Assembly (NCBI GenBank): GCA_963785035.1
Contig: CAWATG010000001.1
Coordinates: forward strand, 124,001 to 188,000
Direction: 5' to 3'
DNA: 64,000 nucleotides
Origin: CAWATG01 sp963785035
GTDB lineage: Bacteria > Actinomycetota > Acidimicrobiia > IMCC26256 > CAWATG01
Shown here: positions 26,531-34,586 of the stretch, piece by piece
Layout of the letters: each line of letters starts with the position of its first letter
Numbering within the stretch: position 1 is the stretch's first letter
Made by a program: the position numbers and the translations under genes
The notes under the pieces: model-generated
Seen by the model: the letters and a program-made list of their open reading frames with translations, nothing else
The model's database searches: none
What the model was told of the DNA's origin: nothing

Positions 26531-27424
26531 ATGCCCGAGCGACTCACCGTCGCCCGCGTACGCCAGCACGCAGGCGGACGGAACGAGACCTATGGCGCCG
26601 CCCTCCTCGATATCGCGCAAGACCACCTGTTGTGGTATCTCGAGCGGGCCGACTACTTCGGCAAAGATCTGGTCTTCAAGGGCGGCACGAGCCTGCGCAA
26701 GTGCCGCTTGGGCCCAGCAGGCCGGTTCTCGACGGACATCGATCTCGTAGCACCAGACGAGGGCGTCGTTCTCGACGTGTGCGACGCAATCGACGACGCC
26801 CGCGTTGCGGGCTTCTCGTTCAGATTGACGAGCACGCGAGGCGACGGTCGGCATTGGAGCTTGCAGGTCACGCACGACGAACTCGGGACGCCGGCCATTG
26901 CCTCAAGCGTCGAGTTCGCCCGTCGGCCGCTGATCCTGCCGCCTGAGAGGCTCGGCTTTGTGCCGCTTCCGGTCCATCGCTCGTATGCCGATGGCGTCGA
27001 GCTGCCGCAGTTGCCAGTCATCGCGGAACCCGAGGCGTGCGCCGAGAAGCTCGCACGCTATCGCCGCCTGCGCCTTGGCCGCGACGCGTACGACCTCGAC
27101 AAGTTCGGGCAACGGCCGATGTCGGAGGAGCTCGTTCGGCGTCTATGGGTGTTGAAAGTGTGGTGCGACTTCGTTGATGACAACAGAGGCGACCGGCCGT
27201 TGAGGCCCCAAGATGTGCTGCAGCCACGGCGCGCACAGGATTTCGTACCCGACTCGCTCGGTATCCTGATCCACTCGGTCGATCTCGACGCGATCGCTGC
27301 GCGTATCCAGCGACGCTATGGCTTCCTCGCCGAACTCGACGATGAAGAAGCGCGGTGGGCCGCATGCGACCAACGCCACCGTGGCGAGATCTTTCGGGCT
27401 ATCGCCGCTGGTGGCTTTAGCTGA
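26531..27424 (+). CDS. abiEii: AbiEii-type nucleotidyltransferase toxin, locus 1
   Basis: 297 aa nucleotidyltransferase of the AbiEii family. NTase core: VFKGGTSLRKCRLG (motif GGTS) and FSTDIDLVAP (the D-x-D metal pair), followed by VIAEPEACAEKLARYRRL. Members transfer nucleotides to RNA (tRNA in characterised relatives) and stop growth; several AbiE systems abort phage infection. Appears complete. Ends 3 bp from the end of the truncated second toxin gene on the opposite strand. Confidence 0.83.
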   Translation: MPERLTVARVRQHAGGRNETYGAALLDIAQDHLLWYLERADYFGKDLVFKGGTSLRKCRLGPAGRFSTDIDLVAPDEGVVLDVCDAIDDARVAGFSFRLTSTRGDGRHWSLQVTHDELGTPAIASSVEFARRPLILPPERLGFVPLPVHRSYADGVELPQLPVIAEPEACAEKLARYRRLRLGRDAYDLDKFGQRPMSEELVRRLWVLKVWCDFVDDNRGDRPLRPQDVLQPRRAQDFVPDSLGILIHSVDLDAIAARIQRRYGFLAELDDEEARWAACDQRHRGEIFRAIAAGGFS

Positions 27425-27426
27425 CA

Positions 27427-27762
27427 TCACTGCCGTCCGCGCAGCGACGGCTGGGCGGACTCCATTGCTGCTCGGATGGCGGATTTGGTCGATGCCACGG
27501 ATGCCTCTCGGGCCCTTGGACAGTCGATCGACACGACGGGATTCGGTATTCGGGTATACGCGAACTCCGAAGGAGGGCCTGATGTCCCGGACCACGGCCG
27601 GTGAGATGCGAGCCCTCGGTACAGACGTTGGAGGAGGCGGTCGTAGGCGAACTGACGTTGGAGCTGCGGCAGGCGCGAGCGACCCTCTTTCTCCAGGTCG
27701 CGGAGCCGGTCGGTCAGCGCATGGCGGAAGGCGGCCGGGCTCATGTGGCGCTGCTCGGTCAT
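27427..27762 (-). pseudogene. abiEii: Truncated AbiEii-type toxin, locus 2
   Basis: Starts ATGA-coupled to the second abiEi gene and reads MTEQRHMSPAAFRHALTDRL to QFAYDRLLQRLYR, the N-terminal helix region of AbiEii toxins. After about 50 residues (near 27610) homology-like sequence stops; the GGT(S/A) and DxD NTase motifs that should follow are absent, and the frame ends in unrelated sequence at 27427. The toxin is therefore inactive unless the missing part was lost in assembly. Confidence 0.6.
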
Positions 27763-28508
27763 CGTGGCGGTCCTGTCCGGGGGGTCGCCGCGGCGCGCAT
27801 GCGCTTCGGCGCGTTGCCGGATCCGTCGGCGTCGTTCCCACGCGCTTCGTTCATCCAGACCTCGGTCTTGGGGTCGTCCACGAGATCGAGGAGCCACCGA
27901 AGGAGTGCGAGCCCGTCCCAGCGCCGTAGCCCGAAACGCGTGGCGAACGGCGCCAGAGCGTCGGCGAACGTCCCCGGATAGTCGAAGACGGCACGGATGG
28001 CGTCGGCAACGAGCTGCGCGACCGCGCCTGGGTCTTCTCCGTCCAGGAGTAGATCGGATGCGATCCTCGAAGGGCAGGTCACCAGGAGGCCGCGCATGCT
28101 GATCCACTCGCCGTCGCGAAGCGGTCGGACATGGAGCCGCACATCGTTGCGTCGGGTCTGACGGCGGCTCGGCACCGTGAACTCGTGAACGTCGGCCGGC
28201 AGGTTCCCGAGGCCGTATATCTCCGCGCCCGAGCGGTGGGAGACGACACCGTCGTCCGATGTCCGCACCCATGCAGGCGTCTCCGGGGCGAGTTGAAGCC
28301 ACGCGGCGCGCAGCTCGACGTGATCGGGCGTCGGTGCGCCCCGTAGGCGGTACACGCCGTGGGCGATCCGTTCGAGGTTTCCCTTCCGAACGAGCCGCGT
28401 CATCGTTGCCTGCGAGAGGCCGCCATCCTGGGCTTGCCTGCGCGTCACGAGACCCCACTGGTCCTCTGCGAAGTGCGAGAGGCGTGCGAGAGTGTCCCGC
28501 GTGGCCAT
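27759..28508 (-). CDS. abiEi: AbiEi-type antitoxin, locus 2
   Basis: 249 aa. N-terminal AbiEi_4-like winged helix (HFAEDQWGLVTRRQA, ATMTRLVRKGNLERIAHGVYRL) and a C-terminal domain with VSHRSGAEIYGLG and VTCPSRIASDLLLDGED. Distinct from the locus 1 antitoxin. Start ATG 28508. Two 40-bp operator-like repeats lie directly upstream. Overlaps the truncated toxin gene by 4 bp (ATGA). Could persist as an orphan antitoxin. Confidence 0.8.
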   Translation of the reverse strand: MATRDTLARLSHFAEDQWGLVTRRQAQDGGLSQATMTRLVRKGNLERIAHGVYRLRGAPTPDHVELRAAWLQLAPETPAWVRTSDDGVVSHRSGAEIYGLGNLPADVHEFTVPSRRQTRRNDVRLHVRPLRDGEWISMRGLLVTCPSRIASDLLLDGEDPGAVAQLVADAIRAVFDYPGTFADALAPFATRFGLRRWDGLALLRWLLDLVDDPKTEVWMNEARGNDADGSGNAPKRMRAAATPRTGPPR

Positions 28509-28600
28509 AGTGACTGCGTAATAGCTCAGATATAGCGACTTCGCAGTACTGCTTGCCCATAGTGCTGCGAACTAGCTCACTTACGTGCTGCTTCGCAGTA
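28509..28600. repeat. Two 40-bp direct repeats, candidate AbiEi operators
   Basis: 28509-28548 and 28561-28600 are 40 bp each, 52 bp apart (about five helical turns). Both start with AGTG(A)CTGCG, share TAGCTCA in the middle and end with CTTCGCAGTA; each is itself an inverted repeat (CTGCG...CGCAG). They occupy the whole promoter region of the second abiEi gene, as expected for cooperative self-repression. Confidence 0.6.
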
Positions 28601-29160
28601 TTCTGTCCAATCGGGGAGGGACCATATCAATACGTGCAGTCCGATCAGCATCGGCCACACCGATGCACCGTCGTGCTCTGTTGGGACCCTCGTATTCGTG
28701 GGAGCTTTGGCTGGTGGATCTTCGGAGGCGCGCGTGACGCGCCGCGATGAGTATCACAGTCAGATGTACGGCATGAGTAGGCGCGAGTTCGGCGCGCGTA
28801 TCGCGTGGGCTTCTCGGCGCACGAGACGACGTGTCATGTCCGTTGCGAAGCGTGGGCGCAAGAGACGGGCTCGGAAGGAGCGACACCCGTGTTTGATTTC
28901 GGTGCCACCTACCCCCCCCGAATTCGACGCCGACGCTTCGATGCTCGGGTGTCCTCGCCGACGACGCGTCGCTCCGTGTTGAGATTCGCGTCGAGTGGTC
29001 CAGCTCGCGCCCTGAACTCGCCGACCACCGGACACCAACGGTCCTGTCGACGATTGAGGGCGATCGCTGGCTGCACGGCCTGCACCACTCGTACGGTGGT
29101 TCGTGGCCGCGGCATGAACCACGTCAGATCGCGACGCCTTCGGGTGTGACGTCGATGTGA
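28601..29160 (+). other. Region without a firm gene; possible broken frame at ~28917-29160
   Basis: 28601-28916 shows nothing I can support. From ~28917 a protein-like sequence PPEFDADASMLG continues one frame over as VLADDASLRVEIRVEWSSS and GDRWLHGLHHSYGGSWP, ending at TGA 29158-29160. A start cannot be fixed and the frame changes near 28950, so it may be a small unknown gene with an indel or a remnant. Its end overlaps the antitoxin gene by 37 bp. Confidence 0.25.
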
Positions 29161-29429
29161 AACTCGATCCCGAGCAGGCTCGCCAAACGGCCGAGCGTCT
29201 CGAAAGAAGGGTTGTGCCCGCCGGCTTCGAGACGGGCGACCGCGGGCTGTTTCATCCCGAGTAAGCGCGCGAGGGCAGTCTGCGTCAGCTCATGCTCGAC
29301 CCGGTACTCGACGAGGCGCTTCGCCACCGCTCGCGCAACCGTGGTGCGGTCCCACTCGGCACGGAACACAGGGTCCCGAAGCTGACGCTTCAGGACCTCG
29401 TTGCTGTTTGGCATGTGGGTCACTCGCAT
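29124..29429 (-). CDS. XRE-family helix-turn-helix antitoxin (HigA-like)
   Basis: 101 aa. Helix-turn-helix LTQTALARLLGMKQPAVARLE (two halves, residues ~49-69) after an N-terminal arm with RDPVFRAEWDR. Second gene of a toxin-first operon: 10 bp downstream of the HigB-like gene, with GAGGAG eight bases before ATG 29429 overlapping the toxin's end. Expected to bind the toxin and repress the operon. Confidence 0.83.
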   Translation of the reverse strand: MRVTHMPNSNEVLKRQLRDPVFRAEWDRTTVARAVAKRLVEYRVEHELTQTALARLLGMKQPAVARLEAGGHNPSFETLGRLASLLGIEFHIDVTPEGVAI

Positions 29430-29439
29430 CGCCTACTCC

Positions 29440-29766
29440 TCACGGTTCGATCTCCGCCAGACGGGCTGTTGCTACTCGGAGCGCCCATTTGAACCCTCGC
29501 GGATCGACGTTCGCCTCCGGTCCGATCGCGCTGATGACAAACGTCTCCCCGATCTGTGCGTAGAACCCGCGCCACGGGCTGCGACCAGCCCGTGGTCGAA
29601 GCTCACGCAGCCCGGTCACACCTTGGATGTTGCTCTGATGGGGAAACGGCAGGGCCGGACCCACCGCCCCCAACTTCTCGACCGCGTGCAACATCGCCGC
29701 CCGCTCTCCAGCAGGGAGGCGACCAAGCTCGGCTTCCACGTCCGGGTGGTAGACGACTCTCCACAC
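29440..29766 (-). CDS. RelE/HigB-family toxin (Gp49-like)
   Basis: 108 aa. Phage-derived Gp49/HigB-type fold: VVYHPDVEAELGRLPAGERA, GLRELRPRAGRSPWRGFYAQ and ISAIGPEANVDPRGFKWAL. These toxins are ribosome-dependent mRNA endonucleases. Start GTG 29766 lies six bases after TATAGT, so the transcript is probably leaderless. Gene order toxin-antitoxin is the HigBA order. Confidence 0.83.
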   Translation of the reverse strand: MWRVVYHPDVEAELGRLPAGERAAMLHAVEKLGAVGPALPFPHQSNIQGVTGLRELRPRAGRSPWRGFYAQIGETFVISAIGPEANVDPRGFKWALRVATARLAEIEP

Positions 29767-29772
29767 CAGGTG

Positions 29773-29778
29773 ACTATA
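29773..29778 (-). promoter_or_regulatory. -10 box TATAGT of the HigBA-like operon
   Basis: TATAGT on the minus strand, six bases before the GTG at 29766, in a locally AT-rich stretch. This spacing implies transcription starts at or next to the start codon. Confidence 0.5.
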
Positions 29779-29790
29779 GCATCATTGTTA

Positions 29791-30089
29791 TTATTCATGG
29801 ATACTCCGCCCCAGGCGCGTTCTCCATAGGTCGCTTCGAGGCCGGCGACCGTCGGCGGCTGGCCTATGGGCGTGGGCCATACGCGGGCCGTCCACGATTC
29901 GGTTGCCGTCGTGATGATCGCCAGAGGGATTCACGTACCAACCGGCGGGATGCGGAGGTGCACCCGCGGCGATGTCAGCAGAGGCTTGCGACAGCAACGC
30001 CGAACGCGCGGTACGCGCAGCGCGTCGATCCACATCCAAGACGCAAAGCCGTAACCTGCGAGCAAGGCGAATCCGAGACCAGCCTCCAT
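29791..30089 (-). pseudogene. Possible small DUF2510 membrane protein, frame-broken
   Basis: From ATG 30089 a hydrophobic start (MEAGLGFALLAGYGFASWMW) is followed in a neighbouring frame by ADIAAGAPPHPAGWYVNPSG, which resembles the DUF2510 'PAGWYxDPSG' signature, and then NRIVDGPRM in place of the usual RYWDGxxW. Frame change near 30010. Either an indel-damaged gene or a decayed one. The remaining bases to 30264 hold nothing I can support. Confidence 0.3.
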
Positions 30090-30264
30090 CCGACCCTCTC
30101 GGCGCGAGAGGATGGGTGCTGAAGTGGTGCGCGCAGACCTACTGAGGCGACGGATCACTCAGCCCAGCCGCACCGAAACCCCGGTTCTCACCGACAACGG
30201 GCTCGTAACACCGCACGTGTGTCGGATTTTGAAAGAACCGAATCCAGAGCATTAGCCTCTCTTC

Positions 30265-30812
30265 ATGCCCCCTCCGATCCTGTGGAACTTCGCTGCCGGC
30301 AGGTGGGCGAGTGGCGAATCGAGCGAATGGACTCGGTGGTCGGTGACGGACTCGCCCCAGCGGAACGCCTCGCCGTCGTTGAAGGTCCACGGACGCCCTC
30401 GGCTTCAATGAGCTGGAGCTTGACCGGCTTCACGAGCAACGAGCGCTATGTCGAACGCCGGGAGCGAGCTGCATTGACAGCGGTCCAACAGCCTCTCGGG
30501 CGTCCGGTCGCGACGTGCGCGGCGCTCATCCCGATCCGCAAGTCCGAGGCGTGGTGGGAGCTGACGCAGGACGAGCGGCGAAACCTCCTTGAGGACAGAT
30601 CTCGCCACATCGCGGTCGGCCTTGAATACCTCCCGGCCGTCGCGAGGCGTCTGCACCACTCGCGCGATCTGGGCGAGCCCTTCGACTTCCTGACTTGGTT
30701 CGAGTACGCGCCGAGCGACGCGGCGGCGTTCGATGAACTGGTCGGTCGGCTTCGCGCGACGGAGGAATGGTCATTCGTCGACCGGGAGGTCGACATCCGT
30801 CTGACCCGATAG
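30265..30812 (+). CDS. Short chlorite-dismutase-family protein, frame broken near 30300
   Basis: About 182 aa if one missing base is restored: MPPPILWNFAAG starts in one frame, GEWRIERMDSVVGDGL and the rest follow in the next. Family signatures are strong in the C-terminal half: TSNERYVERRE, AALIPIRKSEAWWELTQDER, RSRHIAVGLEYLPAVARRLH and FDFLTWFEYAP, then a final RATEEW. HHSRDLG is a likely place for the proximal haem His. Shorter than coproheme decarboxylase and clearly a different subgroup from the gene at 54151. Function unknown; a haem-dependent redox or peroxidase-like role is inferred. Confidence 0.68.
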
Positions 30813-31063
30813 GTGACCGGATTCGGAGACCCGGTCGTGGGCACAGCGACTCGTGTGCGTGTCTTCGCCACCATTTGGCGCACCATCCAGGTGTGATCTC
30901 CAGGGAGTGTCCCTGGGTGCGACGAGGGTTGTGCGTTCGGGTGGTGGGTCCGAGCGTTGGCCGCCCCCACGGCGGACCACCAACGCCGCTCCGGCACGGA
31001 CGACCTGTGAAGTCATCGCAGCTAGCCTCGCGCGTCGCGACGACCCGAGGAAGGTGGCCAACG

Positions 31064-32311
31064 GTGCCGGCTGCATTGCGTGACGAGATCCGTGCCTGGG
31101 TCGCTGCCAACTGGTCGGACACCATCACCGTGCGGCAATGGTGGAAACGTCTCGCCGACGCAGGTCTTTCAGCGCCGACCTGGCCGAAGCCGTACGGCCG
31201 GGGTCTTTCTCGATCCGATGCCCAGGTCGTGACCGAGGAGCTCGTGCGCGTCGGCGCCATCGCAGCGCCTACCGGCGTGATCGCGGTGATGTTGGCCGGC
31301 CCGACACTTCTCGCCCACGGCACGCCTGAACAGCAGCAGCGTTACATCCCGGCAATCGTGCGAGGCGACGATTCGTGGTGCCAGCTCTACAGCGAACCAG
31401 GCGCCGGCTCTGACCTGCCGAACCTGTCGACGAGCGCGGTGCGCGACGGCGACGAGTGGATCATCAACGGGCAGAAGGTCTGGAACTCCGGCGCCGATCT
31501 TGCCAGGCGCGGATTGTTGCTCGCTCGCACCGACCCCACCGTGCCCAAGCGCGACGGCATCACGTATTTCCTGATCGACATGGACCAACCGGGCATCGAA
31601 GTACGACCGCTCCGTCAAATGAACGGTGAGGCCCACTTCTGCGAGGTGTTCCTCACCGACGCCCGCGTGGCCAATACCGACATTCTCGGTGGAGAAACCT
31701 GCCTGAACAAGGGCTGGTCAGCAGCGCGGACGACCCTCAACCTCGAGCGTGCCGGCGCGACCGAACGCAGCGCGCGCGGGCTTCGTGCGGTTGCCTCGGG
31801 CGAAGTGGCAGGAAACCTCGATCGCATCGTCGGCGACGTGTTGGCCACCACGGACGAACACCAGCCGACGTTCTCGGGAAGCGCGGTCCCTGCTCGCCAC
31901 TTGATCACACTGGCACGCGAACGTGGTGTGACCACCGATCCCGTCATGCGTCAGCAGCTCATGCGCTACTACGTACTCACGGAAGTCCACCGGTACAACC
32001 AGCGCCGCGCGGTCGCGGCGATGCGTGCCAAGAAGGCGACTGGCGCCGAGGGGTCGATCGCCAAGTTGGTCCTCGGCAAGATCTGCCACGCATCGCGCGA
32101 CTTGTCGTTCTCGATTCTTGGAGCGACGGCGATGCTCAGCGGCGAGGACGCTCCGCACCACGGTGAACTCCAGACCGTTGGGCTCTCGAGCCCGGGCGCC
32201 TCGATCGGTGGCGGCACGGACGAGATCCAACGCAACAGCATCGGAGAGCGCGTCCTGGGCCTCGCCCGTGAACCGAGCCTCGACACGGAGCAGCCATTGG
32301 CGCGACGCTGA
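31064..32311 (+). CDS. Acyl-CoA dehydrogenase
   Basis: 415 aa flavoenzyme. Shows SWCQLYSEPGAGSDLPN, IINGQKVWNSGADLA, EVRPLRQMNGEAHFCEV and GGGTDEIQRNSIGERVLG, all standard FAD/CoA-contact motifs. Start GTG 31064 (VPAALRDEIRAW) is about ten bases after GAGGAAGG; the open frame further upstream has no support. The 250 bp before it (30813-31063) hold no gene, only a weak GC-rich hairpin around 30942. First gene of a plus-strand catabolic run that continues to 43.4 kb. Confidence 0.9.
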   Translation: MPAALRDEIRAWVAANWSDTITVRQWWKRLADAGLSAPTWPKPYGRGLSRSDAQVVTEELVRVGAIAAPTGVIAVMLAGPTLLAHGTPEQQQRYIPAIVRGDDSWCQLYSEPGAGSDLPNLSTSAVRDGDEWIINGQKVWNSGADLARRGLLLARTDPTVPKRDGITYFLIDMDQPGIEVRPLRQMNGEAHFCEVFLTDARVANTDILGGETCLNKGWSAARTTLNLERAGATERSARGLRAVASGEVAGNLDRIVGDVLATTDEHQPTFSGSAVPARHLITLARERGVTTDPVMRQQLMRYYVLTEVHRYNQRRAVAAMRAKKATGAEGSIAKLVLGKICHASRDLSFSILGATAMLSGEDAPHHGELQTVGLSSPGASIGGGTDEIQRNSIGERVLGLAREPSLDTEQPLARR

Positions 32312-32367
32312 CGCGTTCCGGAAACGGCCGAGCACGGCCGGCGGTCCGGTCACGCCTTGGAGGACAC

Positions 32368-34524
32368 ATGGGAATCGCGATTTCCGACGCACATCTCGAA
32401 CTGGAAAGTGTCGCAGCGTCGTTCCTACGAACAGCGCATGCTCGCGAAGCCAACCGAGCGCTCCTCGAGGCCGGTGTCGAAACGATTCCGCCGTTCTGGG
32501 ACGAAGTCGCCAAGCTGGGATGGCTTGGGTTGCACCTCGCCGAGGAGCACGGAGGATCGGGCTACGGGCTCGAAGAGCTTGTCGTGGTCGTCGAGGCAAT
32601 GGGTCGTGCGGTCGCACCCGGCCCGTTCGTGCCGACAACGGTTGCATCGGCTGTGATCGCCGCCTGCGCGTCCAGTGTCCAGTGCACGACGTGGCTCCCG
32701 ACACTTGCCGACGGGACGACACGCGCCGCGGTAGGTCTGATCGGCGATCTCCGCGTGAGTGGTGACACGGCGACGGGTACGGCCGGTGTGATCATCGGCG
32801 GCGCGCTCGCAGAGTTGTTCGTTGTGATCACGGGCGATGATGTCGTGGTCTTTGATCGAGACGCACCCGGTGTTGTCGTGGTGGTCCCCGACAACGTCGA
32901 CCGAGCGCGTCGCGCCGCGACCGTGACGCTCACCGATGTCCCTGTCACCGTCTTGACCGGCGGGGCACCGCGCGCGTGGGCCCTGGCGCGCACGATCTTT
33001 TCGGCTGAGGCTTGCGGCGGCGCACGCGAATGCTGCGATTCCGCTGTCGCCTATGCCAAGGAGCGCCACCAGTTCGGACGACCGATCGGCATGTTCCAGG
33101 CCGTCAAACATCACTGCGCCAACATGCTCGTCGATGCCGAACTCGCGACGTCGGCGACCTGGGACGCAGCACGCGCAGCGACCGGCGATCTGGATCAGTT
33201 CGAACTCGCAGCGGCAGTCGCTGCAACGTTGGCCTTTCCGGCCTTTCTGAAGAACAGCCATCTCAACATCCAGGTGCACGGTGGGATCGGCTTCACCTGG
33301 GAGCATGACGCCCACTTGCTCATGCGGCGCGCGCTGGCATTGGCAGCCGTCTTCGAGACCGATGGTGCGGGTGATCAAGTCATCTCGTCGCTCCGGGAGG
33401 GCGTTCGACGCGCGCCGGGTCTGAGCCTTCCAGCCGAAGCAGAGGAAATGCGTGGCACGATCAGCGCATTCGCACGCGAGATTGCTGTCCTCGACCCGAG
33501 CGAGCAACGCAGCCGACTCATCGAGACCGGATATGTGATGCCGCACTGGCCAAAGCCTTGGGGTCGTGACGCATCCGCGGTCGAGCAGCTACTCGTCGAC
33601 GAAGAGTTCGCGAAGGCCAAGGTCGCCCGTCCGCAATATGCGATCACGGGCTGGGTCATCCTCACCTTGATCCAGCACGGCACAGAAGACCAGGTCAGCC
33701 GTTGGGTTCGACCGGCGCTCGCCCAGGAGGTCATCTGGTGTCAGCTCTTCAGCGAGCCGGAGGCAGGATCCGATGCCGCGGGCGTCAAATGCCGCGCGAC
33801 TCGCGTCGACGGCGGCTGGCTGATCAATGGCCAGAAGGTCTGGACCTCAGGAGCGCACGTTGCGGGCTTTGGTCTGGCGACCGTTCGAACCGATGTCGAT
33901 GCGAAGAAACACGAGGGCATCACCACGGTCGTCATCGATATGCACGCGGAGGGCGTCGAGGTCCGACCCCTCCGTCAGGTCGACGGCGAGGCCCACTTCA
34001 ACGAGGTGTTCTTCACCGATGTCTTCGTGCCGGACGACGATGTCGTCGGTCCAGTGAACCAGGGTTGGACCGTGGCGCGGGCGACCCTTGGGAACGAACG
34101 AGTCAGCATCGGTGGGGGTATGCGCATGGGAACCGAAAGCGCGACCGACGCGCTCGCGATGCTCGATGCCAATCCGCAGCGCGCAGCAGCGGTCGCGCCC
34201 GACGTTGCTCGAGCCTTGGCGATTGATCAGACCTTGCGCCTCATGAATCTTCGCCGCGCCGAGCGAGCGCTTGCAGGCGCTGCCCCCGGACCGGAAGGCA
34301 ACGTCACGAAACTCGTGGTTGCCGAGGAGGGCCAGGCCCTTGCTTCCATCGCTCTGCGGCTCGTCGGCCCCGAGGTTGCCTATCTCGAAGGACCAGGTGG
34401 CTTCGGCGCGCGCATCACGCTGTTGTGTCGAGCGATGAGCATCGCCGGCGGAACCTCGGAGATCACCAGGAGCCAGATCGGCGAGCGGTTGCTCGGCCTG
34501 CCGCGTGATCCACTCGTGAAGTAA
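32368..34524 (+). CDS. Two-domain fused acyl-CoA dehydrogenase (FadE34/ChsE3-like)
   Basis: 718 aa: two complete acyl-CoA dehydrogenase units in one chain. Unit 1 (~1-335) has KERHQFGRPIGMFQAVKHH and VHGGIGFTWEHDAH; unit 2 (~345-718) has WCQLFSEPEAGSD, INGQKVWTSGAHVAGF, RQVDGEAHFNEV and SIAGGTSEITRSQIGERLLG. Mycobacterial FadE34 has this same fused heterodimer-like architecture and acts on steroid side-chain CoA esters; other FadE enzymes of that pathway are separate alpha and beta subunits. No frame disturbance at the junction, so the fusion is real. Confidence 0.88.
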   Translation: MGIAISDAHLELESVAASFLRTAHAREANRALLEAGVETIPPFWDEVAKLGWLGLHLAEEHGGSGYGLEELVVVVEAMGRAVAPGPFVPTTVASAVIAACASSVQCTTWLPTLADGTTRAAVGLIGDLRVSGDTATGTAGVIIGGALAELFVVITGDDVVVFDRDAPGVVVVVPDNVDRARRAATVTLTDVPVTVLTGGAPRAWALARTIFSAEACGGARECCDSAVAYAKERHQFGRPIGMFQAVKHHCANMLVDAELATSATWDAARAATGDLDQFELAAAVAATLAFPAFLKNSHLNIQVHGGIGFTWEHDAHLLMRRALALAAVFETDGAGDQVISSLREGVRRAPGLSLPAEAEEMRGTISAFAREIAVLDPSEQRSRLIETGYVMPHWPKPWGRDASAVEQLLVDEEFAKAKVARPQYAITGWVILTLIQHGTEDQVSRWVRPALAQEVIWCQLFSEPEAGSDAAGVKCRATRVDGGWLINGQKVWTSGAHVAGFGLATVRTDVDAKKHEGITTVVIDMHAEGVEVRPLRQVDGEAHFNEVFFTDVFVPDDDVVGPVNQGWTVARATLGNERVSIGGGMRMGTESATDALAMLDANPQRAAAVAPDVARALAIDQTLRLMNLRRAERALAGAAPGPEGNVTKLVVAEEGQALASIALRLVGPEVAYLEGPGGFGARITLLCRAMSIAGGTSEITRSQIGERLLGLPRDPLVK

Positions 34525-34586
34525 CACGACCGAACAGTCAGCCATACATGACAGGACCAGTCAATGGTCTGAGGGGGTAGGCGAAC

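Noticed and set aside
27143..27600. Remainder of the second AbiEii toxin in another frame
   Set aside because: Read in all three minus-strand frames; no GGT(S/A) or DxD motif, and the end of the intact locus 1 toxin occupies the opposite strand.
30935..30990. GC-rich inverted repeat (TGGTGGGTCCG ... CGGCGGACCACCA) as terminator or attachment site
   Set aside because: Needs a bulge, has no U-run, and lies in front of a start region without other support.
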